Assembly: GCA_028285035.1 (NCBI GenBank)
Contig: JANQQF010000130.1
Coordinates: 35,984-99,983, forward strand
Direction: 5' to 3'
DNA length: 64,000 nucleotides
Source of the DNA: Phycisphaerae bacterium
GTDB taxonomy: Bacteria > Chloroflexota > Anaerolineae > 4572-78 > J111
The stretch's first letter is position 1. Every line of letters begins with the position of its first letter. Positions 52,610 through 60,795 of the stretch are shown piece after piece. The notes beneath the pieces are model-generated. The model saw nothing but the letters and a program-made list of their open reading frames with translations. It did no database searches and was not told the origin of the DNA. The translations under genes were made by a program, and so were the position numbers.

Positions 52610-55185
52610 TACAATGACCCTTCACTTTGTGCTTGTAATATGTTAGCCATTCGATCAACTTGGCAGGCCAAGCCTTTCAAGATACCGAATGCTGCATTGG
52701 GATAGTAGTGGAGCAGTTCACGCAGGGTATCGCGTTCTAAGGAAAGAATTTGGGTCGATGAAATGGTAACAGCGGTGAGTGTGTGTGGCGTTTCTGAGAA
52801 AAGGGCCACATCACCAAAAGTTTGCTGTGGCCCTAACGCCTGAAGTGTTTGTTTTTTTGCGATCGAGGCCAGCTCGATATGTCCAGTGACAATAATGTAA
52901 AACTCGGTGCCTGTTTCGCCTTCCTCAAATATAACCTGACTTGCCTCAAAATTTTGTTCGCGCAGACATAGGGCAACGACCCGTAATTCATCCTCACTTA
53001 ATTTTGCAAAGGCCTCAACCATTCTGAGAAAATTTATTCTTTGCGCTAACTCCATCATTGCCTCCTTCTGTTTGGGATACGTTGAAGCCCCAAACAGTAG
53101 CTTCGCCTCAACCGTTGGCAGCGCTTGATAAAAATAGATTGGATTCGGTTGATGCCCATTTAAATTAATTTGACGGTGCTGGATTTCATACCAAGCCCAA
53201 AACGTGATACTGCTGTCGGGATAATGAGCTAGTTGTTGTAAAGCATTCTCTATATCACTTGGCGGTGTCAATCCCAATTTTTGAGTAGCATAAGCCTGTT
53301 TTTTCTCTTCCCGTGAGGCAAAAAGTTTAACCAGCTTTGATTTTATTTTGCCTTGCAACAGATTTTCCAAGGCTTCTACGCCCATTGAATGTTTTTGTGA
53401 ATTCGTGCTCTGCAACATTCGAGCAATAATGCCAATTTGATCGGATGGATATAAGCTTTCCAAGAGGACTAAACTGGCTCGTTGACAGGCAAAAACCTTC
53501 TCTTGATACAGCTTTTCCCACAACGCGGTCTGTTCACTATTTTTGCGAAGGGGGGCCGTGAGCAATGTAAGCTTAAAGGCATCGTTGATTTGGTTTTCAA
53601 TGGCAAGGAGTAACTGCTGTTTATTGTCAGGCGATTGTTCAATAATCTGTTTGGCCCCTCGTCGAACAGATAGACTTGGTGAGCGTAGAGCTTGGTTCAA
53701 TGCGTTGGAAGACAGGGGATCAATTGTGCTGAATTGATGGAAAATCCATTCATTTGTTTTGACATCACCTACTTTAAATCCTTCTAACGATAAGGCGATC
53801 TGTTGCTGATCTGAGGGAGATATATGGGTTAGGGTTTGTTGAAATGCTCTGGTATGAGATACGGTCTGAATGGATGTGGGTGGTCGTTGTATTACCCCTT
53901 CATCATCCAAAGGTAAGCGTTCGCCAGCGATACAGGCCTCGGCATATTTTTGACGCAGCCGAGGCAAAACAAAAAACCAACTACCCACGATGATTGCGCC
54001 AAGCCAACTTAGTTGGGCTAGTGATAGCTGGCCTGCTATGACAAATAGAATAAGGGCACCGAGTAAATTTCCCAAATAAACCAGTTGTTTGCTGAAGGCA
54101 CTGAAGCGACCACGCTCATCGGTGGGAAAGATATTGACGGCGGTCTTTTGCCCCACGGTGTAGAAGCCAAAATGAAGCGTTGAGAGGAGGGCCACGGTCC
54201 CCGCAATAACAAACAGTTGAGGGGCCGCACTAATCACAACAAAGCCGATGACAACGGCAACTGGCTGAATATTTAAGGCTCCCGGCACTCCGAGGCCACG
54301 CATAAATCTGCGAGCTAACAAGGCTTGAAACAGAAAGACGAATATCCCCGCCCCGACTTTGAAAAAACTATACGTTGCCACGAGAGATTGTTCGCTTGCC
54401 AAAGATTCATTCAAGACCGTATTGAACTGGAAGCGCATCAGGGTCTCGGACAGACTGACCACGATGGTGAGCCAAATGAATAGTTGAACAAAGGGGAGCT
54501 TGAATAAGTGTTGTGGTAGGAGAAATGAAATATCTTTATTCTCTTTGGGTTGGGGCCGAATTGTGCTGGGGGGAATATTCAATTGCCGTAACCAGAGTAC
54601 CGTCCCAATACACCCGATAAATAGCCCACCACTGACTAGCAGGATCATTTCAGGGGTGAGGTAGAGGACCAGTACCCCGGTTAATAAATTACCCAATAAT
54701 TTACCAGCAATGCCAACTGCGATGATGATGGCAAATAGTCTTTTGGCCTGTTCGATATCGCATAGATCGGCGGCCAACAGCCAAAATACGATGCCAGTAG
54801 TGATGAAAAAGATACGCTGCAAGATAAAGAAGAAATAGTAGACCCCACTCCCTTCCTGTTGCATAAAAATGTAGGTGATAATCAGAATCACAATAAAGCT
54901 GACATTAGCTGCCACAAAAAAGAGATCACGTTTAACACGATCCATCAGTTTGCCGAACCATACCAGTAACAGAACCATCACGATGGGTTCAAGCAAGAAA
55001 AGGTTGGGGAGCTGATCAACCCCAACCCGGCGGACAAAAAGTGTTTCCGCGATATTGTCAACGGCTTCAGTGCCAACTTTTAGAAGTAGGTTTGTTAGAA
55101 GGAGAAGCAGCAGAAAGGAAAGTTCAGCGGGACGAGCCTGTAAAATTTTCTGTAACGTTCGGTTGATCATTATCCTTTTAGCCAA
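52609..55185 (-). CDS. Npt/ATP-ADP-translocase-like transporter with HEAT-like region and C-terminal cNMP domain
   Basis: About 853 residues from ATG 55170; the upstream TTG 55185 overlaps the kinase gene and is less likely, since AAAAGGAT precedes the ATG. About 12 membrane helices fill residues 15-410, resembling the Npt1/Npt2-like nucleotide transporter branch of the major facilitator fold. A helical, HEAT-like region (about 430-690) and one cNMP-binding domain (about 720-840, FEEGETGTEFYIIVTG) follow. Transport substrate is unknown; the catalytic residues of true ATP/ADP exchangers cannot be confirmed by eye. Start and stop are each coupled to the neighbours by TAATG. It therefore forms one unit with the patatin and kinase genes. 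Confidence 0.78.
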   Translation of the reverse strand: MAKRIMINRTLQKILQARPAELSFLLLLLLTNLLLKVGTEAVDNIAETLFVRRVGVDQLPNLFLLEPIVMVLLLVWFGKLMDRVKRDLFFVAANVSFIVILIITYIFMQQEGSGVYYFFFILQRIFFITTGIVFWLLAADLCDIEQAKRLFAIIIAVGIAGKLLGNLLTGVLVLYLTPEMILLVSGGLFIGCIGTVLWLRQLNIPPSTIRPQPKENKDISFLLPQHLFKLPFVQLFIWLTIVVSLSETLMRFQFNTVLNESLASEQSLVATYSFFKVGAGIFVFLFQALLARRFMRGLGVPGALNIQPVAVVIGFVVISAAPQLFVIAGTVALLSTLHFGFYTVGQKTAVNIFPTDERGRFSAFSKQLVYLGNLLGALILFVIAGQLSLAQLSWLGAIIVGSWFFVLPRLRQKYAEACIAGERLPLDDEGVIQRPPTSIQTVSHTRAFQQTLTHISPSDQQQIALSLEGFKVGDVKTNEWIFHQFSTIDPLSSNALNQALRSPSLSVRRGAKQIIEQSPDNKQQLLLAIENQINDAFKLTLLTAPLRKNSEQTALWEKLYQEKVFACQRASLVLLESLYPSDQIGIIARMLQSTNSQKHSMGVEALENLLQGKIKSKLVKLFASREEKKQAYATQKLGLTPPSDIENALQQLAHYPDSSITFWAWYEIQHRQINLNGHQPNPIYFYQALPTVEAKLLFGASTYPKQKEAMMELAQRINFLRMVEAFAKLSEDELRVVALCLREQNFEASQVIFEEGETGTEFYIIVTGHIELASIAKKQTLQALGPQQTFGDVALFSETPHTLTAVTISSTQILSLERDTLRELLHYYPNAAFGILKGLACQVDRMANILQAQSEGSL

Positions 55186-56297
55186 AGATGATTGGCGTAG
55201 GCTTCAGCAACATTCAAGGTAATATTAAACGTTTGAGCTACAGCTTCTTCCGGGCTAGTAGCTGGCAGTAATCCAGGCTGAGGGCGTAAACGGCTGGCCC
55301 CGTGCGCGATGACGGGGAGTGGGGTGCCTTTTAGTAGATTACCAGCCAACCACAGAAAGGCACGTAAGATGTGGGCGAGTGTGAGTTTGATGATCAGGTG
55401 TCGCTCTTCTGGCAAGATTTTGCTGTTGGTTCGCACTTCATAAAGGGCAAACATTTTTTCGGCCAATATGTCATCAAAATAATCTTGGTCAGCACTCGGC
55501 GAACTGTAATAGTGATAAAAGTAGATATAGGCTAAATCAGCAGCCCGGACATCCCAATGGGCATTGTCGAAATCATAGAGTGTTTCTAAATCCCCCTCGA
55601 GGGTAAAGCTTAGGTTGGTGGGATTCAAATCATCGTGGACCAAGCAACGGGTGTTATTCAAGCTATTGAGCAAAGCAAAAATATCAGGATCGTGATAGAT
55701 GATCTGGTAATAAGCATCCAATCGAGCAAAGGTGTTTGCCATAGTTTCTCTTATTGGGGCTGGAGCAGGAAATTGGCTGAAGGCCTGTTGGATTTGTTGA
55801 AAGGTTTGCCGTTGCGCTTGAAGCCAGTTGAGAAAAAGAGCTACATCACCCCGCGATTGCCCGACCAGTGATGGCTCTGTGTAGGAAATATTATGTAGAT
55901 GGGCGATTGTATCGGTTAGACTGGTAGCCGCTTTCTCATTGATGTTTGGATCTTCGCTGTACATAATTTGGTGCGGACGAAAATCGTATAGGGTATAGGT
56001 GATGCCATCATTCGCAGGCTGCACGCATAATTGCCCGTCGATGGTCTCAATCGGTGCTACTATTTGATGGAAGCCTTCTGTTTTTAGCCAATGTAATAAC
56101 GATGCCTTGTATTGAAAGTGAGCTAATTCAATAACAAACTCGCCATCCAGCCGATTAAATTGCAAAAAGTAGGGTTGCGTTTCGGTCTCGATGATAAAGC
56201 TACGATTGGCGATGCCAAGCTGAACTTCCTTGATGTTGGTTATTGGCGGTAGATGGTAGTGTGTTTTAATGATCCTCAGGATAATTGCATCATTCAT
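55170..56297 (-). CDS. APH-family kinase (choline/homoserine-kinase-like)
   Basis: 375 residues of the aminoglycoside/choline kinase fold. The catalytic loop is CLVHDDLNPTNLSF, that is HDD-x-N-x2-N, and the metal-binding motif is LYDFDNAHWDVRAADLAYIYF. Substrates in this family include choline, ethanolamine, homoserine, methylthioribose and sugars. It sits near a CDP-alcohol phosphatidyltransferase and phospholipases, so phosphorylation of a lipid head-group alcohol is a fair inference. Upstream lies promoter F and a broken small gene, about 300 nt away; whether promoter F still serves this gene is uncertain. The stop shares one base with the next ATG (TAATG). Confidence 0.83.
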   Translation of the reverse strand: MNDAIILRIIKTHYHLPPITNIKEVQLGIANRSFIIETETQPYFLQFNRLDGEFVIELAHFQYKASLLHWLKTEGFHQIVAPIETIDGQLCVQPANDGITYTLYDFRPHQIMYSEDPNINEKAATSLTDTIAHLHNISYTEPSLVGQSRGDVALFLNWLQAQRQTFQQIQQAFSQFPAPAPIRETMANTFARLDAYYQIIYHDPDIFALLNSLNNTRCLVHDDLNPTNLSFTLEGDLETLYDFDNAHWDVRAADLAYIYFYHYYSSPSADQDYFDDILAEKMFALYEVRTNSKILPEERHLIIKLTLAHILRAFLWLAGNLLKGTPLPVIAHGASRLRPQPGLLPATSPEEAVAQTFNITLNVAEAYANHLWLKG

Positions 56298-56367
56298 AGT
56301 TTATTCCTCACAAACTTTGACTACTGAGATTATATGCGCTGTGGTTGGTAAATCTAAAGGTCATGAA

Positions 56368-56562
56368 TCAACTAATATCTAGTGTCACAGAATAAATCTT
56401 GGCCCAACCAAATAATGAGTGCGGTTTATGAATAATCCACCAGGGAAGTAGAACAAACGGCAGAATTAAAAATGTAATCCAGGATGCCCTTTTATTTCGC
56501 CGAAAATATTCTTATAATCCTAGCATAATCGCTAGAAAACAAAGGATAGCAACGATAGTCAT
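56368..56562 (-). pseudogene. Broken small membrane protein gene (DUF5692-like N terminus)
   Basis: Starting at ATG 56562 with AAGGGG 7 bp before it, the frame reads MTIVAILCFLAIMLGL, then a TAA stop, then on in the same frame EYFRRNKRASWITFLI, LPFVLLPWWIIHKPHS and LFGWAKIYSVTLDIS before the final stop. The residues on both sides of the stop join into a normal membrane-protein start: helix, basic loop, helix. It resembles the group I know as DUF5692, from memory. A single base change at codon 17 and loss of the 3' part explain it. It is directly behind promoter F. A programmed readthrough or a 16-residue peptide is less likely. Confidence 0.7.
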
Positions 56563-56600
56563 TTATGTCCCCTTAACTGGCTTACAAGTTGTTGTCACTC

Positions 56601-56671
56601 ATTTTATCATTGTTAATAGATCGTGTCTGTCATGAAATTTAGACAACTTTGTCATAAAGTTAGGGCAATTT
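56601..56671 (-). promoter_or_regulatory. Promoter F with tandem 22-bp box
   Basis: On the minus strand: units at 56650-56671 and 56628-56649 both ending in ATGACA, -35 CAGACA (56624-56629), 17-bp spacer, -10 TAAAAT (56601-56606). Sequence and spacing match promoters C and D. The first gene behind it is the broken membrane gene; the kinase gene comes next. Confidence 0.82.
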
Positions 56672-56692
56672 TTGGGTTGTAGGAGATGCAGG

Positions 56693-57316
56693 TTAAGTAT
56701 CTTGGTCTCGCCGTTGTAGAACCCGACCATAGTACACAAAGCGATGGATGGCGGTGATGTTTGAGAAGATCGCTTGAAACCAGAGGATAGGAGGGAGGAT
56801 GGGCAAATAAATTAAACCCATTAACAAGCTAATACCACGTAGTGGACGGGTCATAAGGCCGATGTTTCGACTTTGAACACCCAAAGCCTCGGCCCGTGCT
56901 TTCGTGTAACTGATCAGCGATGCCCCTAAAATGCTGATCATGGCTAATAAGCTATATAGAGGTTGGTCTTGATTGAAGTAGTACCAGGCCACCCCAATCA
57001 ACATGGCAATATCGACATATCGATCACTGACCGAGTCGTAGAAAGCGCCAAAATCAGAGGCTTTGTTTTGGTAACGAGCCACAGGGCCATCCAGCGAGTC
57101 ACTTAGCCCGCTAAAAAAGTACAGCAGGGTGCCGATGCCGATTTGACCCAAGCCAATAAATACGGCGGCTAGTAATCCTGTAATCAAGCCAAACGTATTG
57201 ATCATATGGGCGCTAATCCCAAATTGGCTTAATACTTTGACTGGCGTTTTGTAAACAATCCCTCGAATGTTTTTGATACCATCCATCTCAAAAGGATTTG
57301 ATAATTTTTGAAACAT
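56693..57316 (-). CDS. CDP-alcohol phosphatidyltransferase
   Basis: 207 residues, several membrane helices. The full CDP-OH-P signature is present: D73, D76, G77, A80, R81, G90, D94 and D98 with standard spacing. It differs clearly from the other member at 3213, with a longer N-terminal segment before the first helix (KNIRGIVYKTPVKVLS) resembling PIP synthase/PgsA-like starts. The reaction is exchange of CMP for an alcohol on a lipid, or transfer of a CDP/CMP-activated head group to a lipid alcohol. It lies 36 bp downstream of the large transporter gene on the same strand. It could use the CMP-phosphonate expected from the NTP-transferase at 48968, but a normal phospholipid role is equally possible. 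Confidence 0.9.
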   Translation of the reverse strand: MFQKLSNPFEMDGIKNIRGIVYKTPVKVLSQFGISAHMINTFGLITGLLAAVFIGLGQIGIGTLLYFFSGLSDSLDGPVARYQNKASDFGAFYDSVSDRYVDIAMLIGVAWYYFNQDQPLYSLLAMISILGASLISYTKARAEALGVQSRNIGLMTRPLRGISLLMGLIYLPILPPILWFQAIFSNITAIHRFVYYGRVLQRRDQDT

Positions 57317-57352
57317 ACTGCTTGATCCTTTGTTAGATTCCTGATGCCTTCT

Positions 57353-60300
57353 CTAAATCGTGCCAAGGCGAGCATCTTCAAGTCGCTCGGCCAAAATTTT
57401 AATGATTCCCAAGGCTAACTCTGAATTTTGTGCGAGTAAGGCCTGGAAATCCTCTTGGCTAATTTTGAGCGCCGTTACTTCAGTTTGGGCAATACAGTTG
57501 GCCATTCTGCTGCGTTGTGAAAAGAGGGCCATCTCACCAATTGCACTCTTTTCACCCTGAACGTCGATGGTCTTGCCGCCATCAAGCACAACCTCAACTG
57601 TCCCTGTTACGATAATGAATAAGCCATCCCCCGGATCGCCCTGTTGGATGAACCGTTCATTAGCAGAGAAGTGAATCTCTTGGGCCACCTGTGCAACCCA
57701 AATTAACGCCTCGCCTGACAGCTCGTTAAAGATATCTGCGCTCTTAAGGAATAATACACGTTCAACGGTTGATAGCATGGTGGTTTGTCCTTGATGATTT
57801 TCAATCGCTGAAACCGTTTCAGCTGAAACGGTTTCAGGTAAGGTGGCTAACATTTTATCGGCGAAGTCAGCATCAAGCTGTTTCAATGTCTGCACGGCGC
57901 CTTCACGCAGTAAGGGATCATTGGTTGTGACCAGAAAGGTAGTTACAGTTTCCGAAAGCGTATTGAGTTGTAAAACCCCGATCAAGTATAACGCATAAGC
58001 CCGAACCCAGCGCCCCAATTCTAATTCTGGGACCTCAAGTATGGCTTTGAGGCGATGAATATGATCTAGGGTGGGCTGAGGGAAGAGTGTGGCTAAGCGA
58101 TCCAGTTGTTGTTTGGCGGTCAATGTATCTGAGATGAGCGGTAAGGCCATCTGCTTGGTTTCTCGATCAAGTAGAACATCAAGCACCTCAAGGGCGTAAG
58201 CCCTTTTTTCGCTACTTGTTGTCAGATAAATTTGAGTTTGTAGAATGGTGTCTGACTCATATCGAAATGAAAGGAGGTAAAAAATCCGATTACGAATCTG
58301 GAATAAGTCATTTTGCAACGCCTCTTGAATCGGAGTCATCAAGGGGGCCACTGTTTCACTTTCATTGAGATCTACGATTGTGGCTAGCAACCAACTGGCT
58401 CGATCCGCCTCACTCTTGAGTTGTGCCTGAATATAAGGAATGGTGGCTATATCGGCCTGATAGTGATGGCTACTCAAGGCAAAGAGTATTTTTGTGCGGA
58501 CATCGTGATGGGGGAAGGCTAGATGTTGCTTTAGAAAGTTTGTGGATTCGGGTGTTTGAATATGACCAGCGATCTGAGCAATGCTGAGGCGGGTTTTATC
58601 TGTTGTGTTGGGGTCATCAAATAGTTCGGTCAGGATCGGGATGGTTGTTGGCCCCCCTTGCATTAAAGCCTTGACTGCCTGCTCCCCGACTTTGTCTGAT
58701 GACAGGGCAGATGCCACCTGTGGCCATAAGGTCGGGTTTTTCAGTTGACCAGCAGCCTGTAATGCTGCTTGTTGAACAGAAATGTCCTCATCATCGAGTA
58801 GTTTTTCTAGTGGATGAAAATAGGTCTCCAGTTGTGTTTCACCTAACACTTTGGCCGCCAGCGATCGTTGATTGGGATCAGGTGAATCAATCCAGCGCAA
58901 TAAGGTTTCCCCGGCGGACAACACTCCCTCCAATCCGGCATATCGCAGCAAACCGACCATCACCTCTTGTTGAATGATTGCGTCTGTCGTTTGCAGATGT
59001 GCATTCGCTGTAGGAATAAATTTGGGGCCAATTAACGAAGCGAGGGTTCGCAAGGCCCGGCCTCGCACGCGCCGATTACTTTCGGCCTCGATCATCGTCT
59101 CAATTAATGGAGATGTATCAATTAATCGATGACGTTCAATAAATTGCAACCCAGCCAGCCGAACCTCGGCTCTGGGGTGATTGAGCAGCCTTGGTAAAAA
59201 TTTTGAGAAGGTATCAAAATGGGCCTCTTCCATCAAATTGAGAACATAAATAGCCATTTCAGCCCGATCACTTGATAAGGCTTGGTCAATCACCTCAAGG
59301 CTGGATCGATCGAAGAGACGGGGCGTTTCTTCATCCGAAAAACGGCGGGCGGTCAAAGCCTGTTTGAGCGCCGTGCCATATTCTTGGCTCAAGAGTAGGC
59401 TAACGCTCACCCAGCCGATTAAGATGATGAATAAGGCAATGATAATAGGCAATGTGTCGAATATGCCTAAGGCTCTAAAGATGAGCAACAGCACCCCAGC
59501 TAGGCCCATCGAGAGGGGGGAAATGATACTTTCGACCGCTGTTTGCAAGGGGACCTGTTGATGGGTAGGCAACGGCTGATATAGAATTCGTACGGATGTG
59601 TTTGTGGTGGCTGAAACCAACACATCATCGGAGCCTTTGGTAAAGACAACCAACCAAAACATCAACCCAATCGGCCCCAAGGTGACTAAAGTTAGAATAA
59701 CCAGAATGACTCCAACCGCCACAAAGGTTGGATTGGCCCACAGCCCAAATTTGACCCCATAACGGCTGATGATCGGTCCGGCTGCTACCGAAACGACCAG
59801 CATAACCAGCGTGGTAATCCCAATATAATTTCCCAAGAATCGAGCCAATTCATCCAGGTCGGAAATATTTGATCGTGTTTCAGCAAAAAAGGCGAAATCA
59901 AGCACATAGGTGCCCAAGGTGGAAAGAACGGTATAGATAAAAATCAATAGAATATAACGGTTGCTAAGAAAATACCGCCACTGTGCTTTGGGCTGAGCGG
60001 CTGTGTTGACAGTCGATGCTTCCGCTTTATCTAATTGAGACCGGAATTTTGAGATGGTTAGTAGAAGTAACCCTAACACTGCAGCTAAACAGGCAACCGT
60101 AATGAAGAGGAGATTACTGGTGCCGATTATTAATATAATCGGGGTGAGGATAAGACCGCTTAAAATAATACCGAAAACCGCGCCAGCCATAATGAGGGTG
60201 AACAATCGTTTGCTCTGACGCACGTCAAAGAGACGCCCAGCTAAAGCCCAGATTACTAAATTTCCCAACACCCACATCAGCCGTAGCCAAACAGGCAAGG

Positions 60301-60694
60301 CAAAGATAAGAAGGCCAGCCAGGCCAATTTGTCCGGCTGGGCCAACTGCGGTCAAACCTAATCGTAGTATTAACGTTGAGAGGGCTAAAAATATGAGGGT
60401 AGTCACCAATAATTGAGCGAAGGAAAAATATCGCTCTAGCCAAGTAAACCCTACCCCAATCAAAGCGTTGATGATGGCCGCTACAATATAAACATACGGA
60501 ATGGCCTCTGCCCCAAACTCATCCAAAAATATGGCATTGGCCGCGGTGAACATCGTGTATAACGCGACACCCAAGCCAAAAGCTTGCCCAAACAATAGCG
60601 CCGTGGGCAATCCTTCTCCAGGGTGAATGCCTATTGCCTTGATCAAGGTGCTAATTCGACTGGTTGAAACTTGTAAATTGTTTTCGTTGATCAC
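57353..60694 (-). CDS. Npt-like membrane protein with HEAT repeats and C-terminal cNMP domain
   Basis: 1113 residues. The N-terminal 12-helix region (about 30-450) begins GEGLPTALLFGQAFGLGVALYTMFTAANAIFL, the style of Npt1/Npt2-like transporters. Residues about 460-960 are a long run of HEAT-like helices (for example RAEVRLAGLQFIERH and VQQAALQAAGQLKN). A single cNMP-binding domain (about 985-1105, IQQGDPGDGLFIIVTGTVEVVL) ends the protein. It is a longer relative of the protein at 52609. The repeats may be a protein-binding arm and the cNMP domain a sensor for the transporter part. A 30-bp DNA palindrome lies within the coding region at 57808-57837. Substrate unknown. Confidence 0.78.
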   Translation of the reverse strand: MINENNLQVSTSRISTLIKAIGIHPGEGLPTALLFGQAFGLGVALYTMFTAANAIFLDEFGAEAIPYVYIVAAIINALIGVGFTWLERYFSFAQLLVTTLIFLALSTLILRLGLTAVGPAGQIGLAGLLIFALPVWLRLMWVLGNLVIWALAGRLFDVRQSKRLFTLIMAGAVFGIILSGLILTPIILIIGTSNLLFITVACLAAVLGLLLLTISKFRSQLDKAEASTVNTAAQPKAQWRYFLSNRYILLIFIYTVLSTLGTYVLDFAFFAETRSNISDLDELARFLGNYIGITTLVMLVVSVAAGPIISRYGVKFGLWANPTFVAVGVILVILTLVTLGPIGLMFWLVVFTKGSDDVLVSATTNTSVRILYQPLPTHQQVPLQTAVESIISPLSMGLAGVLLLIFRALGIFDTLPIIIALFIILIGWVSVSLLLSQEYGTALKQALTARRFSDEETPRLFDRSSLEVIDQALSSDRAEMAIYVLNLMEEAHFDTFSKFLPRLLNHPRAEVRLAGLQFIERHRLIDTSPLIETMIEAESNRRVRGRALRTLASLIGPKFIPTANAHLQTTDAIIQQEVMVGLLRYAGLEGVLSAGETLLRWIDSPDPNQRSLAAKVLGETQLETYFHPLEKLLDDEDISVQQAALQAAGQLKNPTLWPQVASALSSDKVGEQAVKALMQGGPTTIPILTELFDDPNTTDKTRLSIAQIAGHIQTPESTNFLKQHLAFPHHDVRTKILFALSSHHYQADIATIPYIQAQLKSEADRASWLLATIVDLNESETVAPLMTPIQEALQNDLFQIRNRIFYLLSFRYESDTILQTQIYLTTSSEKRAYALEVLDVLLDRETKQMALPLISDTLTAKQQLDRLATLFPQPTLDHIHRLKAILEVPELELGRWVRAYALYLIGVLQLNTLSETVTTFLVTTNDPLLREGAVQTLKQLDADFADKMLATLPETVSAETVSAIENHQGQTTMLSTVERVLFLKSADIFNELSGEALIWVAQVAQEIHFSANERFIQQGDPGDGLFIIVTGTVEVVLDGGKTIDVQGEKSAIGEMALFSQRSRMANCIAQTEVTALKISQEDFQALLAQNSELALGIIKILAERLEDARLGTI
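57808..57837. repeat. Perfect 30-bp palindrome inside the large transporter gene
   Basis: Two 15-bp halves, CTGAAACCGTTTCAG and CTGAAACGGTTTCAG, stand head to tail. Each is nearly self-complementary, and the second is the exact reverse complement of the first, so the 30 bp read the same on both strands. It encodes the repeat ETVSAETVSA in a loop before the cNMP domain. Confidence 0.75.
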
Positions 60695-60739
60695 AAGTCA
60701 TCCTTAGGGATTGAGCTTGAAGAATATTTTGCTCAACGT

Positions 60740-60777
60740 AAATGGGAATTACATCAGCGAGGTGGTAATTACCATTT
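60740..60777. repeat. Inverted repeat between patatin 2 and the large transporter
   Basis: Arms AAATGGGAATTAC (60740-60752) and GTAATTACCATTT (60765-60777) pair at 12 of 13 positions around a 12-bp loop. No T-run follows on either strand. It sits in the only gap of the minus-strand block and may be an operator or an mRNA stem. Confidence 0.5.
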
Positions 60778-60795
60778 ACTGTTTACCAATTACTC

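Larger units (their letters stand above)
56298..56692 (-). other. Intergenic region with broken membrane gene and promoter F
   Basis: 395 bp. On the minus strand it contains promoter F (56601-56671) followed by a small membrane-protein pseudogene (56368-56562) and about 70 bp before the kinase start without a visible feature. No terminator is seen. Confidence 0.6.

Noticed and set aside
16683..56671. The tandem boxes as PhoB (Pho) boxes
   Set aside because: TGTCAT appears in the reverse strand of each unit, but the period is 22 bp not 11 bp, and the orientation to the -10 is opposite to that of Pho boxes. Phosphate control is not excluded, only this specific match.
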